Shown: one piece after another, positions 44,341 to 52,998 of the stretch
Numbering within the stretch: position 1 is the stretch's first letter
How the letters are laid out: each line of letters opens with the position of its first letter
Assembly: GCA_965646165.1 (NCBI GenBank)
Contig: CBFFYP010000021.1
Span: 1 to 54,968, forward strand
Origin: MGBC114844 sp910585855
Lineage (GTDB): Bacteria > Bacillota > Clostridia > Lachnospirales > Lachnospiraceae
Direction of reading: 5' to 3'
DNA: 54,968 nucleotides
Notes under the pieces: model-generated
Seen by the model: the letters and a program-made list of their open reading frames with translations, nothing else
Told to the model about the DNA's origin: nothing
The model's database searches: none
Made by a program: the position numbers and the translations under genes

Positions 44341-45003
44341 TTATCGATTTTTGACTCCTCTCCACATATCCAATTCTTTTTGAAATTGCTCCGCATCTGA
44401 AATATAATCAAGCCATTTCTGATAAAACCCCTGAAAACTATCGGCTAATAGTTCATAACCACCTTCCGGGGTTACAGAAAATACCTGCCCATATCTTTCA
44501 CCGGTTATAACCAGTCCAAAATCTTTCCCGCATCCATATGTACCAAGTGTGAAAAATCCATATGACATATCATTAGCCGAATTATAAGTTTCTGAAATTG
44601 CCATAAAATATTTTTCGGGATTTTTTTCATAATCTTCTTCAAAAACACAGAAATCTTCCACATCTTCAGGCTCCATTGGCAGCAGATACAGTTCCTTTCC
44701 CAGACCATACAGATATGTTTCCCGCCATTTTTCTTCCCTAAGGCTCTTTGCTTTACTGCGATAGAATCCAAACGAAGAAAGTCCATACCCCGGTCCTGCT
44801 CCTCCATCTCCAACCTCTGTGATAAACTGAACGTAATCTTCTGGAATTCGAAAATGATAATTTTCTTCCATTTCACGAACAAATGCCAAATCAACAGGCG
44901 GTTTCAGCTTATACCGATGCTCAGAAACACCAAATAACTCAAACTTAGGATCTAGGCGTTCTGCCTGTTCCAATATCTTTTCCACTTTCTCTTTATCAAA
45001 CAT
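44341..45003 (-). CDS. SMI1/KNR4 family protein
   Basis: The 220-residue cytoplasmic protein shows the SMI1/KNR4 (SUKH) pattern: VREMEENYHFRIPEDYVQF followed by GDGGAGPGYGLSSFGF near residues 40-80, and a later GTYGCGKDFGLVITGERYGQ. SUKH proteins often act as immunity proteins to secreted toxins, but many are orphan; no toxin gene is adjacent. The neighbours are a wall hydrolase and a half family B copy. Confidence 0.87.
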   Translation of the reverse strand: MFDKEKVEKILEQAERLDPKFELFGVSEHRYKLKPPVDLAFVREMEENYHFRIPEDYVQFITEVGDGGAGPGYGLSSFGFYRSKAKSLREEKWRETYLYGLGKELYLLPMEPEDVEDFCVFEEDYEKNPEKYFMAISETYNSANDMSYGFFTLGTYGCGKDFGLVITGERYGQVFSVTPEGGYELLADSFQGFYQKWLDYISDAEQFQKELDMWRGVKNR

Positions 45004-45120
45004 ACCATACCTCTTTGTATCCTAAATCATCGGTATCTTTCTTATCACTACAACAAACATCTTACTATTTTTTCGTTCTAAATCACACAGCCGAAAATAT
45101 AAATATTAACTGTAATATTA

Positions 45121-47340
45121 TTAGTCATTAATAATCCGAACCGCACCATAAGGAGTTCGATAATAAAGATTTCCAATAATAATACCGGTTCGGCTGGTAC
45201 TTGCATGTACAATTTGTCCATTTCCGATAAACATTGCCACATGCTCTACTTCTCCGCTTCCATAGAATACCAAATCTCCCGGACGAAGCTGATCTACTGA
45301 AATCTGTGTTCCATTATATTTAAACTGATAGCTGGCACGTCTTTCCAAACTATAGCCAAACTCTGCATAAATCAATTTTACAAATCCAGAACAATCTGTT
45401 CCATGTGTCAAACTGTTTCCTCCATATACATATGGATTTCCGACAAACTGCAGTGCATAAGTAACGATTGCCTCTCGAAGAGAAGAACTTGCTTCGCTTA
45501 CCGCTTCTGCTGACTGTGCTGGTTCACTTGCAGGAGCAGGATCTGGTGCAGTGCTTGGACTCGGACTTGGAGTCGGATTAGAAGCCGGAGCTTGATTTCT
45601 GGCTGCATTTGCTGCTGCGGCAGCGGCTTCTGCTCTTCTTCTAGCTTCTTCTGCCCGCTCTGCGGCAAGACGCTGTTCTTCTAACTTTGCCCGTTCTTCT
45701 TCAATCGAAATTGCCGTATCAAATTCAATTCGAGTATCCAAAAATTCCAAAGAAACCCAGCCTTTTGTAGTATTATCTAATTCAATTTTTCCCCAGCCGT
45801 CTTTCTCTTCTTCTACAACAAATTCCGATCCTCCTGCTACCATATCAATACAATCAGATTCTAATGAAGCCTCTGCACGAACTCGAAGTGTAGTAGTATT
45901 GACTACGCCAAATTCTGTAGCAAGTTCGGCTGCCAAAGCTTCTGCCTCTGCTCCGGTAACAAAAAATTCTGCTTTAATATATCCTTTTACTGAACCAGAT
46001 TCAATTCGATACCAATCGTCTACTACCTCTAAAATTGTTGCTGCACAGCCATCATAAATCTTTCCAAGAATCTCTCCTTCTGTACTTGGCTCGCTTCTTA
46101 CATTTACATAATCCGATACACGAGAAACTGCAATCGTATCAAATATAGAAGTTTCCTGCCCTTCTGGTGTCTGTACCGATTCTTCTGTTTCTGTCGGCAC
46201 TTCTTCTGCTGGCTGTACCAAATTTTCTTCTGAAACAGATTCTGTCGGCTGTGTGGTATCTTGTACAGATTCTGATTCGCTCGGCTGTTCTGTTTCACTA
46301 AGAGGCGTTGGCTCATTTGTCTGTACTGGTTCTTCTGCTCTAGCAGTTCCAGACATTATCCCCTGTTTTTCAAAGAATTCTGCTTTTACATATCCTTCCT
46401 TTGAATCAGATTTAATTCGATACCAGTCATCTACTTCCTCTAAAACAGTAACAACACTTCCCTCATATACAATTCCTAAAACATCTCCATCTGTACTTGG
46501 CGTATATCTTAAATTTACATAATCAGAAGCCTTACAAATCGCTGTTTCAATCACAGACTGTGCTGAATTTTCTGATTGTACAGCAGACGCCATTGTAAAA
46601 TATTCTGCCTTGCTATACCCCTCTACTGAACCTGACTTAATATGATACCAACCATCCTTCGCTTCTAAAATTGTTACAGCGTTGCCTTCATATACAATTC
46701 CAACAACATCTCCGTCTGTACTTGGTGTACTTCTGATATTTACATAATCAGTCGCATTGCAGACCGCAGTTGTCACAGTCGGCTGTATCAGATTTTCTAC
46801 TCCGGTCAGCTCTGTTAAAAAGAACTCCGCTTTACAATATCCCTGTACTGTATCTGTTTTAATTTGATACCAATCTCCCGCTTCCTCCAATACAGTTACT
46901 ACTGCGGCATTTTCTATCTTTCCTACAACTTCTCCCTCTGTACTTGGTGCATTTCTTACATTAATATAATCCTCAACTTTAGAAATTGCCTGAAATAATC
47001 CTGACTGCTCTGGTACAGTTTCTTCTAAATTCTCTACTTGTGTATTCTCTTCTGGCTGAGCCTCTCCACCCTCTGTTTCATTCTGTACAGAAGGAGCTGT
47101 CACACCCTTATTTTTCTCTATTGTTGTTTCTGTTTCCTGATTTCCAACTTGAACCGCATCTCGCTGCACTCCTGCTGTAGACATCACTCCATTTGCTTCC
47201 CCTGCACTAGTAGTTTCCGCTACATTTGATTTGGTTTCATTTTGATTTGAATATGTATTTCCGCATGATACTGCAGAAGCTGACAATAATGCTGCTAAAG
47301 CCAATGTATATACCCGTTTATTTATCCTTCTTTTCTTCAT
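45121..47340 (-). CDS. Secreted NlpC/P60 peptidoglycan hydrolase with five SH3b repeats
   Basis: The 739-residue protein has a signal sequence (about 1-30) with a possible lipobox AVSC. Four closely similar SH3b repeats follow (YINVRNAPSTEGEVVGKI, YVNIRSTPSTDGDVVGIV, YVNLRYTPSTDGDVLGIV, YVNVRSEPSTEGEILGKI) and one divergent repeat (TLRVRAEASLESDCIDMV). Then come an Ala/Glu-rich helix, a Pro/Ser linker and a C-terminal NlpC/P60 domain with catalytic Cys in THGTDCSGFVKLIY and His in EVEHVAMFIGNG. It would bind wall and cleave stem peptides. I chose the ATG at 47340 (TAGGAG upstream). Confidence 0.94.
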   Translation of the reverse strand: MKKRRINKRVYTLALAALLSASAVSCGNTYSNQNETKSNVAETTSAGEANGVMSTAGVQRDAVQVGNQETETTIEKNKGVTAPSVQNETEGGEAQPEENTQVENLEETVPEQSGLFQAISKVEDYINVRNAPSTEGEVVGKIENAAVVTVLEEAGDWYQIKTDTVQGYCKAEFFLTELTGVENLIQPTVTTAVCNATDYVNIRSTPSTDGDVVGIVYEGNAVTILEAKDGWYHIKSGSVEGYSKAEYFTMASAVQSENSAQSVIETAICKASDYVNLRYTPSTDGDVLGIVYEGSVVTVLEEVDDWYRIKSDSKEGYVKAEFFEKQGIMSGTARAEEPVQTNEPTPLSETEQPSESESVQDTTQPTESVSEENLVQPAEEVPTETEESVQTPEGQETSIFDTIAVSRVSDYVNVRSEPSTEGEILGKIYDGCAATILEVVDDWYRIESGSVKGYIKAEFFVTGAEAEALAAELATEFGVVNTTTLRVRAEASLESDCIDMVAGGSEFVVEEEKDGWGKIELDNTTKGWVSLEFLDTRIEFDTAISIEEERAKLEEQRLAAERAEEARRRAEAAAAAANAARNQAPASNPTPSPSPSTAPDPAPASEPAQSAEAVSEASSSLREAIVTYALQFVGNPYVYGGNSLTHGTDCSGFVKLIYAEFGYSLERRASYQFKYNGTQISVDQLRPGDLVFYGSGEVEHVAMFIGNGQIVHASTSRTGIIIGNLYYRTPYGAVRIIND

Positions 47341-47434
47341 TTTTTCTCCTATCCGAATTCCTATTTCAGTCCCTTTTTGCACTTTCTTCCCACTTTATGA
47401 CATATGTTACAACATTATTAAAAATCTCCCCACA

Positions 47435-47463
47435 AGGATAACAAATCTGTCGCTCTTTGTCAA
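47435..47463 (-). promoter_or_regulatory. SigmaA-type promoter of the NlpC/P60 gene
   Basis: TTGACA (47463-47458) and TATCCT (47440-47435) on the minus strand, 17 bp apart, 95 bp before the start codon. Confidence 0.8.
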
Positions 47464-47516
47464 GTAATTGTAAGAAAAAAGAAAAATATACCACAATGTA
47501 TCTTTATCTGCTTCTC

Positions 47517-47677
47517 AAAAAAGACGCCAAAATCGAAAAGAGAGCCACTCCAAATCCACTTTCGCTTAGTATTTCCTATTTTCATAGCGGACACTAAGAC
47601 GCTAAAACACAGCGTCTAAGTACCGACGGGAAATGATAACCCTTCGCAGACCTTCCTTCCGAGTTCAGCGTCCCCCT
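47517..47677 (+). repeat. Family B element with two GACGC-type ends
   Basis: Left end AAGACGCCAAAATCG; right end TTCCGAGTTCAGCGTCCCCC. Here both ends are of the GGACGC type, and the arms match only about two positions in three. The right end is nearly identical to the extra right end at 6831-6856. Core and apical stem GACGCT/AGCGTC are intact. Confidence 0.85.
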
Positions 47678-47851
47678 TGCAAAAAAATTAAACCTATAAG
47701 TCAGACAAATCCTTTCAACATGAGAAGTATCAAATCCAAAACATTTTCATTCATTCTATATATCTTTTTTTGATATATTCCCCCGCCATGATACATTATA
47801 CAGCGCAATCTGACAAAATACAAGATTTCTTCTTCGAATCCACTCTATTTT

Positions 47852-49588
47852 TTACTCATATATCCGAATATACCGATAATCCTCTGTTTCAACCTTATAT
47901 TCATCGACTACACTTTCTCCATTCTCCTTATCAATTACTACCCTCACCTCTGTTTCACCCGTAACTCGATCATCGCTAATCACTTTTCCAAATATATCTT
48001 TTAATTTTCCATCGTGATATTCATAAACATTCATAGTCCAAGCTCCCATTCTGCTCCCATATCCTTCTTCTTGTACTAAATATCCATCTCCCATAAACAG
48101 CCCAAGATGTGGATCACCTCTCATTCCTCCTGCATAGGAATCCATCACGGAAAGACTTTCTTCACTCTCTTTCCATGATCCATCTTCTTGCTGTAAAATA
48201 ATAAACAAACGCCGATCATTGTCCTTAGCATAAACAGAATCTCCATCATGAAAATCCCCATTTACTACAAATGCCGCATCCATAAGCCCGTCCTGATTTA
48301 AATCCCCTTCTGTATAATCAATACATTCATACTCTTTTATATCAGGTCTGTGTTCTACCATCCAATTATCCACCACTGCCTGCTGCTCCTCTGATACACT
48401 ATTTCTTCCATAAGAAAAAAACGGCACTGTCCATACCACTTGAAACTCTTTACAAGGATTTCCAAAAACAGATACCCACATCAGCTCTTCTTTATCAGCA
48501 AGCGGCGAAAAATCTCCAATTTGATTATCGGAAAGACCAACCTGATTCAAATGAGAAAGACCAGCCAAAACCGATATATCTGAAATCTGATTCTGATCCA
48601 AAGCCAAATCAAATAAATTTGTCAAATGTTCCAACGGTCGAATATCACGGATCTGATTAATTGCTGCTCCCAACCGTTCTAACTTTGTCAATCCGGCAAG
48701 CGGCGTTAAATCTGTAATTGCATTTTCATTTAAATTTACTCTACGAAGTTCAGTTAAACTACTTAAAAATCCAATTTCCTCTATTCCGCAGTCCTGCAGA
48801 CCCAAATCCTGCATCTTTGTTAATTTTCCAACAGTTTCAATATATTTCGCCTCTGAATTACCAGCAAGTGCTAATTCCACCAATCGAGGCAATTTCTCTA
48901 ATATACGAAGATCTGCAATAGGAGTATAATAAAGAGAAAGCCTCTCTAGCTGCGGCATTTCTTCCAAAAAAGTAAAATCTGTTATCTGACACTCAGGTAA
49001 ATAAAGTTCTGTTATACTTTTCATTCCCCCAAGAAAAGAAAGATCGATTTCTTCTCCTGTATGATAACTTAAATAAAGCTCTTCTAGCTGAGAAAGTTCC
49101 GCTATCGGCGTAAAATCCTCAATTTCAGACTCCCACTTATCAAACTCAATCTGTAGCCTTTTCAAATTTGGAAAAAATCGAAGATCTTCCAAAGAAAATC
49201 CCTCTTCCTCACTGCGATAATCCTTTAACAGCAAAAATTCACACTGTTCCATCTTTTGTAAAATCGTTTCTTTTGTATCTTTGTCCTCTATATCAATACT
49301 ATGCCATACACAAATAGCAAATTTTTCACATTTTAATAACTTCTTCAACTTTGCCTCTCCGGTAAGTTCCTCTATTTCCTCTCCCAAATCTATTTCCTGC
49401 TGCACTGTTATTTCAGATTCACAGATACTATCCAAATAAACTTCTCCCTCCACCTCTTCCTCTATCATAGAATCAACTCCTGCTTCCAAACGACTCTGCC
49501 CACACCCAGTCAAACATATACCCCCAAAACATCCCCACAGCATAACCTTCCATAACCATTTTTTCCATCTCCTTCTATTATTTTCCAT
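47852..49588 (-). CDS. Leucine-rich-repeat lipoprotein
   Basis: The 578-residue protein has a lipoprotein signal (FGGICLTGCGQS, Cys about residue 29). It has about ten SDS22/internalin-like leucine-rich repeats from about residue 125 to 385 (for example LTKLERLGAAINQIRDIRPL and LSHLNQVGLSDNQIGDFSPL). The C-terminal region contains a calcium-loop-like DLNQDGLMDAAFVVNGD. It is probably anchored outside the membrane and binds protein or polysaccharide ligands; this is inferred from the domain types. GGAGGGAG lies upstream of the ATG. Confidence 0.9.
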   Translation of the reverse strand: MENNRRRWKKWLWKVMLWGCFGGICLTGCGQSRLEAGVDSMIEEEVEGEVYLDSICESEITVQQEIDLGEEIEELTGEAKLKKLLKCEKFAICVWHSIDIEDKDTKETILQKMEQCEFLLLKDYRSEEEGFSLEDLRFFPNLKRLQIEFDKWESEIEDFTPIAELSQLEELYLSYHTGEEIDLSFLGGMKSITELYLPECQITDFTFLEEMPQLERLSLYYTPIADLRILEKLPRLVELALAGNSEAKYIETVGKLTKMQDLGLQDCGIEEIGFLSSLTELRRVNLNENAITDLTPLAGLTKLERLGAAINQIRDIRPLEHLTNLFDLALDQNQISDISVLAGLSHLNQVGLSDNQIGDFSPLADKEELMWVSVFGNPCKEFQVVWTVPFFSYGRNSVSEEQQAVVDNWMVEHRPDIKEYECIDYTEGDLNQDGLMDAAFVVNGDFHDGDSVYAKDNDRRLFIILQQEDGSWKESEESLSVMDSYAGGMRGDPHLGLFMGDGYLVQEEGYGSRMGAWTMNVYEYHDGKLKDIFGKVISDDRVTGETEVRVVIDKENGESVVDEYKVETEDYRYIRIYE

Positions 49589-49692
49589 TTATTTTCTCCC
49601 TCCTTTTTTCTTCTCCAATCCATTATAAAAAATTTATTTTCAAAACACTATAACGTTTTCTTTTTTTCAAAAAACTTTTCCAAAAAGATCAT

Positions 49693-50175
49693 CTACTTAT
49701 GATAAGGTTCATGACAAGCAATCCGAAAAGCCCGATAAATCTGCTCCAAAAGAATCACTCGCATCAACTGATGAGGAAATGTCAAATCCGAAAAACTAAT
49801 CCTTTCATCCGCACACTCCAATACACGCCTATCCAACCCTAACGATCCCCCAATCACAAAAACAATATGACTATGCCCTCTCACTCCAAGCTCTTCTATC
49901 TTCTTAGAAAACTGCACCGAATCCATTTTCTCCCCCTCTATCGCAAGCACAATCACATAAATATTCTCTCTTTGAATCACCCGAAGTATCCTATCCCCTT
50001 CCCGCTCCTTTATCTGCCTCTCCTCCGCCAAAGAAGCCCCATCCGGTGTCTTCTCATCTGCTACCTCCACAATCTCTACCTTACAATAACGAGAAAGCCT
50101 CTTCCGATACTCCTCTACCGCCATAACAAAAAACTTCTCCTTTATTTTCCCCACAACAACCAACGTAATCCGCAT
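49693..50175 (-). CDS. rlmH: 23S rRNA (pseudouridine1915-N3)-methyltransferase
   Basis: RlmH methylates pseudouridine 1915 in helix 69 of 23S rRNA. The 160-residue SPOUT protein has the start MRITLVVVGKIKEKF, the SAM-binding knot FVIGGSLGLDRRVLE and the C-terminus FPHQLMRVILLEQIYRAFRI followed by ACHEPYHK. The ATG at 50175 has GGAGGAGA upstream and gives the standard length; an ATG seven codons earlier overlaps that site. Confidence 0.97.
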   Translation of the reverse strand: MRITLVVVGKIKEKFFVMAVEEYRKRLSRYCKVEIVEVADEKTPDGASLAEERQIKEREGDRILRVIQRENIYVIVLAIEGEKMDSVQFSKKIEELGVRGHSHIVFVIGGSLGLDRRVLECADERISFSDLTFPHQLMRVILLEQIYRAFRIACHEPYHK

Positions 50176-50345
50176 CCTTCTCTCCTCCTTCCACATCCAT
50201 CATAACCTCCCTAAAACTAAACAAAGAAATTTTTCTCCTACTACTCACCCACCAAACACTCATTCATTTTACTGATACTTTTCCCACTCACCATACGTTG
50301 ATGCACCACTCCAGTAACATATTTCCTTTACATCAACATATATAC

Positions 50346-50381
50346 AAAAAAACAGGAACTATATCACTACAGCTCCTGCTC
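50346..50381 (-). terminator. Intrinsic terminator of the nfn operon
   Basis: On the minus strand AGCAGGAGCTGTAGTG pairs with TATAGTTCCTG and is followed by TTTTTTT. The nfnB-like stop is at 50668, so about 290 bp of 3' UTR, including a family B copy and degenerate tandem repeats, lie between. Confidence 0.75.
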
Positions 50382-50420
50382 ATCTACCTATCTAAATAAA
50401 AACAACCTATCACCAAACAC

Positions 50421-50573
50421 AGCCGAAAGTGAACGAGAGATCTATGAAGGGTCATCCTTTCCCATCGGCACTTAGGTGCTGTGTTTTAGCACCTTATGTG
50501 TCCGCTATGAAAATAGGAAATGCTAAGCGCAAGCAGTCCCGGAATAGACCTCTCGTTCGATTTCAGCATCGGT
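50421..50573 (-). repeat. Family B element, inverted
   Basis: Left end ACAGCCGAAAG. Arms GAAAGTGAACGAGAGATCTA and TAGACCTCTCGTTCGATTTC are complementary apart from three positions. Apical stem GGTGCT/AGCACC, compensated relative to GACGCT/AGCGTC. The right end reads AGCATCGG, a degenerate form of GCGTCC. Confidence 0.9.
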
Positions 50574-50662
50574 ATTCGATTCAGCATCCAATATTTGATT
50601 TCAAAATCCAGCTTCAATTTCAACATTCGCCATTCGATATCAACATCTAATATTTGCTGCTC
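50563..50662. repeat. Degenerate short tandem repeats
   Basis: The unit ATTCGATTTCAACATC and variants (TATTCGATTCAGCATCC, TATTTGATTTCAAAATCC, CATTCGATATCAACATC) recurs about five times with a period of about 18-20 bp. It begins inside the right arm of the family B copy (CGATTTCAGCATC), as if that end had been multiplied. Confidence 0.65.
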
Positions 50663-50667
50663 AACAC

Positions 50668-52056
50668 CTACTTTCCAGAGAGGTACTCATGAATCCCCTT
50701 CGCTCCAGCCTTTCCAGCCTCCATAGCAAGAATTACAGTAGCCGCTCCTGTCACTGCATCTCCTCCAGCATAAACCCCTTCTTTTGTAGTCTTCCCATTC
50801 TCTGCCTCAGCAATAATACATTTATGCTTATTAACTTCCAATCCTTCTGTAGTAGAAGAAATCAAAGGATTCGGCGATGTTCCAAGTGACATAATTACGG
50901 TATCCAGTTCCAATTCAAACTCTGATCCCGGAATCTCCACAGGACGTCTTCTGCCGGAAGCATCTGGTTCTCCAAGTTCCATCCGAATACAGCGCATCCC
51001 TTTTACCCATCCGTTTTCATTTACCAAAATTTCTACCGGATTTGTCAGCAGGTCAAAAATAATCCCTTCTTCTTTTGCATGGTGTACTTCTTCCACTCTT
51101 GCCGGAAGTTCTTCTTCACTTCTGCGATATACAATATGTACCTCAGCCCCAAGCCGAAGTGCCGTTCTTGCTGCATCCATAGCAACATTTCCGCCGCCGA
51201 CTACAGCAACTTTTGTCCCTGCTACAATCGGAGTATCATACTCTTCTTCAAATGCTTTCATCAAATTGCTTCTGGTCAGATATTCATTTGCAGAAAATAC
51301 CCCATTTGCATTTTCTCCCGGAATACCCATAAACTTTGGAAGCCCTGCACCTGAACCAACAAATACTGCTTCAAATCCTTCTTCTTCCATCAATTCGTCA
51401 ATCGTAGTAGATTTTCCAATTACCACATTGGTTTCAATCTTTACACCCAGCTTCTTTAAATTCTCAATTTCTGGCTTTACTACCCCTTCTTTTGGAAGAC
51501 GGAACTCTGGAATTCCATATACCAATACTCCGCCCGGCTCATGCAGTGCTTCAAATATCGTAACATCATAACCTAACTTTGCCAAATCCCCTGCACAAGT
51601 TACACCAGCAGGACCAGAACCGATTACAGCAACCTTTTTTCCATTCAGCTTTTCTGGTTTTTCAGGAGAAATACCATTCTCTCTTGCCCAGTCAGCTACA
51701 AAACGCTCTAATTTTCCAATCGAGATCGGCTCTCCTTTGATACCACGAATACATTTTCCTTCACACTGACTTTCCTGTGGACATACACGACCACATACTG
51801 CCGGAAGTGCAGAAGATTCCGAAATAATTCGATAAGCTTCCTTGATATCTCCCGTTTTTACCTGTGCAATAAAATTCGGAATATCAATAGCAACCGGACA
51901 TCCTGCCACACATTTTGCATTTTTACAATTTAAGCAACGAGTTGCCTCTTCCTGCGCTTCTTCCATATTATAACCTAAACATACTTCTTCAAAATTCTTT
52001 GCTCTTACCTTTGGTTCCTGTTCCCGAACAGGTACTTTTTTTAATACATCTGCCAT
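50668..52056 (-). CDS. NADPH-dependent glutamate synthase-like flavoprotein, probable NfnB subunit
   Basis: A 462-residue protein with an N-terminal Fe-S domain (CLNCKNAKCVAGCPVAIDIP and CGRVCPQESQCEGKC), an FAD motif (VAVIGSGPAGVTCAGDLAKL) and an NADPH motif (VAVVGGGNVAMDAARTALRL). GltD-like proteins next to an FAD/NAD ferredoxin reductase subunit form NfnAB, which couples NADPH oxidation to reduction of ferredoxin and NAD by bifurcation. No gltB is adjacent, favouring NfnB over a true glutamate synthase. The ATG overlaps the upstream stop by one base (TAATG). Confidence 0.9.
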   Translation of the reverse strand: MADVLKKVPVREQEPKVRAKNFEEVCLGYNMEEAQEEATRCLNCKNAKCVAGCPVAIDIPNFIAQVKTGDIKEAYRIISESSALPAVCGRVCPQESQCEGKCIRGIKGEPISIGKLERFVADWARENGISPEKPEKLNGKKVAVIGSGPAGVTCAGDLAKLGYDVTIFEALHEPGGVLVYGIPEFRLPKEGVVKPEIENLKKLGVKIETNVVIGKSTTIDELMEEEGFEAVFVGSGAGLPKFMGIPGENANGVFSANEYLTRSNLMKAFEEEYDTPIVAGTKVAVVGGGNVAMDAARTALRLGAEVHIVYRRSEEELPARVEEVHHAKEEGIIFDLLTNPVEILVNENGWVKGMRCIRMELGEPDASGRRRPVEIPGSEFELELDTVIMSLGTSPNPLISSTTEGLEVNKHKCIIAEAENGKTTKEGVYAGGDAVTGAATVILAMEAGKAGAKGIHEYLSGK

Positions 52057-52946
52057 TATTTGTCACCTCCGCAGCCACAGCCGCCATTCTTATGTGTAGC
52101 ACCTTCCTGTAATTTCAGCATTGCCCGTCCTTCTTCTGTCTTATACATCTGCTGACGTTTCATTGCTTCGTCAAAGTTTACTAAATGTCCGTCAAATTCC
52201 GGTCCATCTACACAAGCAAATTTTACTTCATTTCCAACCGTTACACGACAAGCACCACACATACCTGTTCCATCTACCATAATCGGATTTAAGCTGACAA
52301 TAGTAGGGATTCCCAATTCCTTTGTAAGAAGTGCTACAAACTTCATCATAATCATCGGTCCAATCGCTACGCAGACATCATATTTTTTCCCTTGATTGTT
52401 GACCAAATCCTTTACTACATCCGTTACCATTCCTTTTCTTTCATAAGAACCATCATCAGTTGTCACATAAAGATTTCCTGCAACAGCTTTCATCTCTTCT
52501 TCCAAAATCAACAGATCTTTTGTCTTTGCACCGATAATTACATCTGCTGCAATCCCATGTTCATGAAGCCATTTTACCTGAGGATAAACAGGTGCAGTAC
52601 CAACGCCGCCTGCTACAAATAACATTTTCTTATTTTTCAGTACTTCTATCTCTTCTTTTAAAAATTCAGATGGTACTCCTAAAGGTCCTGTAAAGTCACG
52701 GAATGAATCTCCTTCCTGTAAAGAAGCCATCTTTTCTGTCGACGCTCCTACTACCTGAAAAACAATCGTAATCGTGCCTTCTTCTCTATTATAATCACAA
52801 ACAGTAAGCGGAATCCTTTCTCCTTTCTCATCCATTTTGGCGATAATAAACTGTCCCGGCTGGCAGGAATTTGCAATTCGCTTCGCCTCAACATCCATCA
52901 AAAAGATCTTATCGGCAAGCTTTCTGGCCTTTAAAATTTTGTACAT
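52056..52946 (-). CDS. FAD/NAD-binding ferredoxin reductase-like protein, probable NfnA subunit
   Basis: The 296-residue protein has an FAD domain with QFIIAKMDEKGERIPLTVCD, an NAD motif LFVAGGVGTAPVYPQVKWL and a [2Fe-2S] site in GTGMCGACRVTVGNEVKFAC. It ends in a Gly/Cys tail GGCGCGGDK. This is the small subunit type found in NfnAB and in dihydroorotate/sulfide dehydrogenases; the GltD-like partner directly downstream supports NfnA. The ATG at 52946 is preferred (GGAGG 10 bp upstream) over one 11 codons earlier. Confidence 0.9.
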   Translation of the reverse strand: MYKILKARKLADKIFLMDVEAKRIANSCQPGQFIIAKMDEKGERIPLTVCDYNREEGTITIVFQVVGASTEKMASLQEGDSFRDFTGPLGVPSEFLKEEIEVLKNKKMLFVAGGVGTAPVYPQVKWLHEHGIAADVIIGAKTKDLLILEEEMKAVAGNLYVTTDDGSYERKGMVTDVVKDLVNNQGKKYDVCVAIGPMIMMKFVALLTKELGIPTIVSLNPIMVDGTGMCGACRVTVGNEVKFACVDGPEFDGHLVNFDEAMKRQQMYKTEEGRAMLKLQEGATHKNGGCGCGGDK

Positions 52947-52998
52947 CTTTTCGTTTTCCTCCATTCTGCTGCTTATCACAGCCTATTCCTTCTTAGTA

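Noticed and set aside
50200..50345. Short peptide gene between rlmH and the nfn terminator (a frame beginning MHQRMVSGKS on the minus strand)
   Set aside because: The frame is only about 20 codons with a non-standard start and no family I can name; evidence is too thin for a call.
50668..52056. Calling the GltD-like protein a glutamate synthase small subunit
   Set aside because: There is no gltB nearby and the adjacent upstream gene is an NfnA-type subunit, which favours the bifurcating transhydrogenase.
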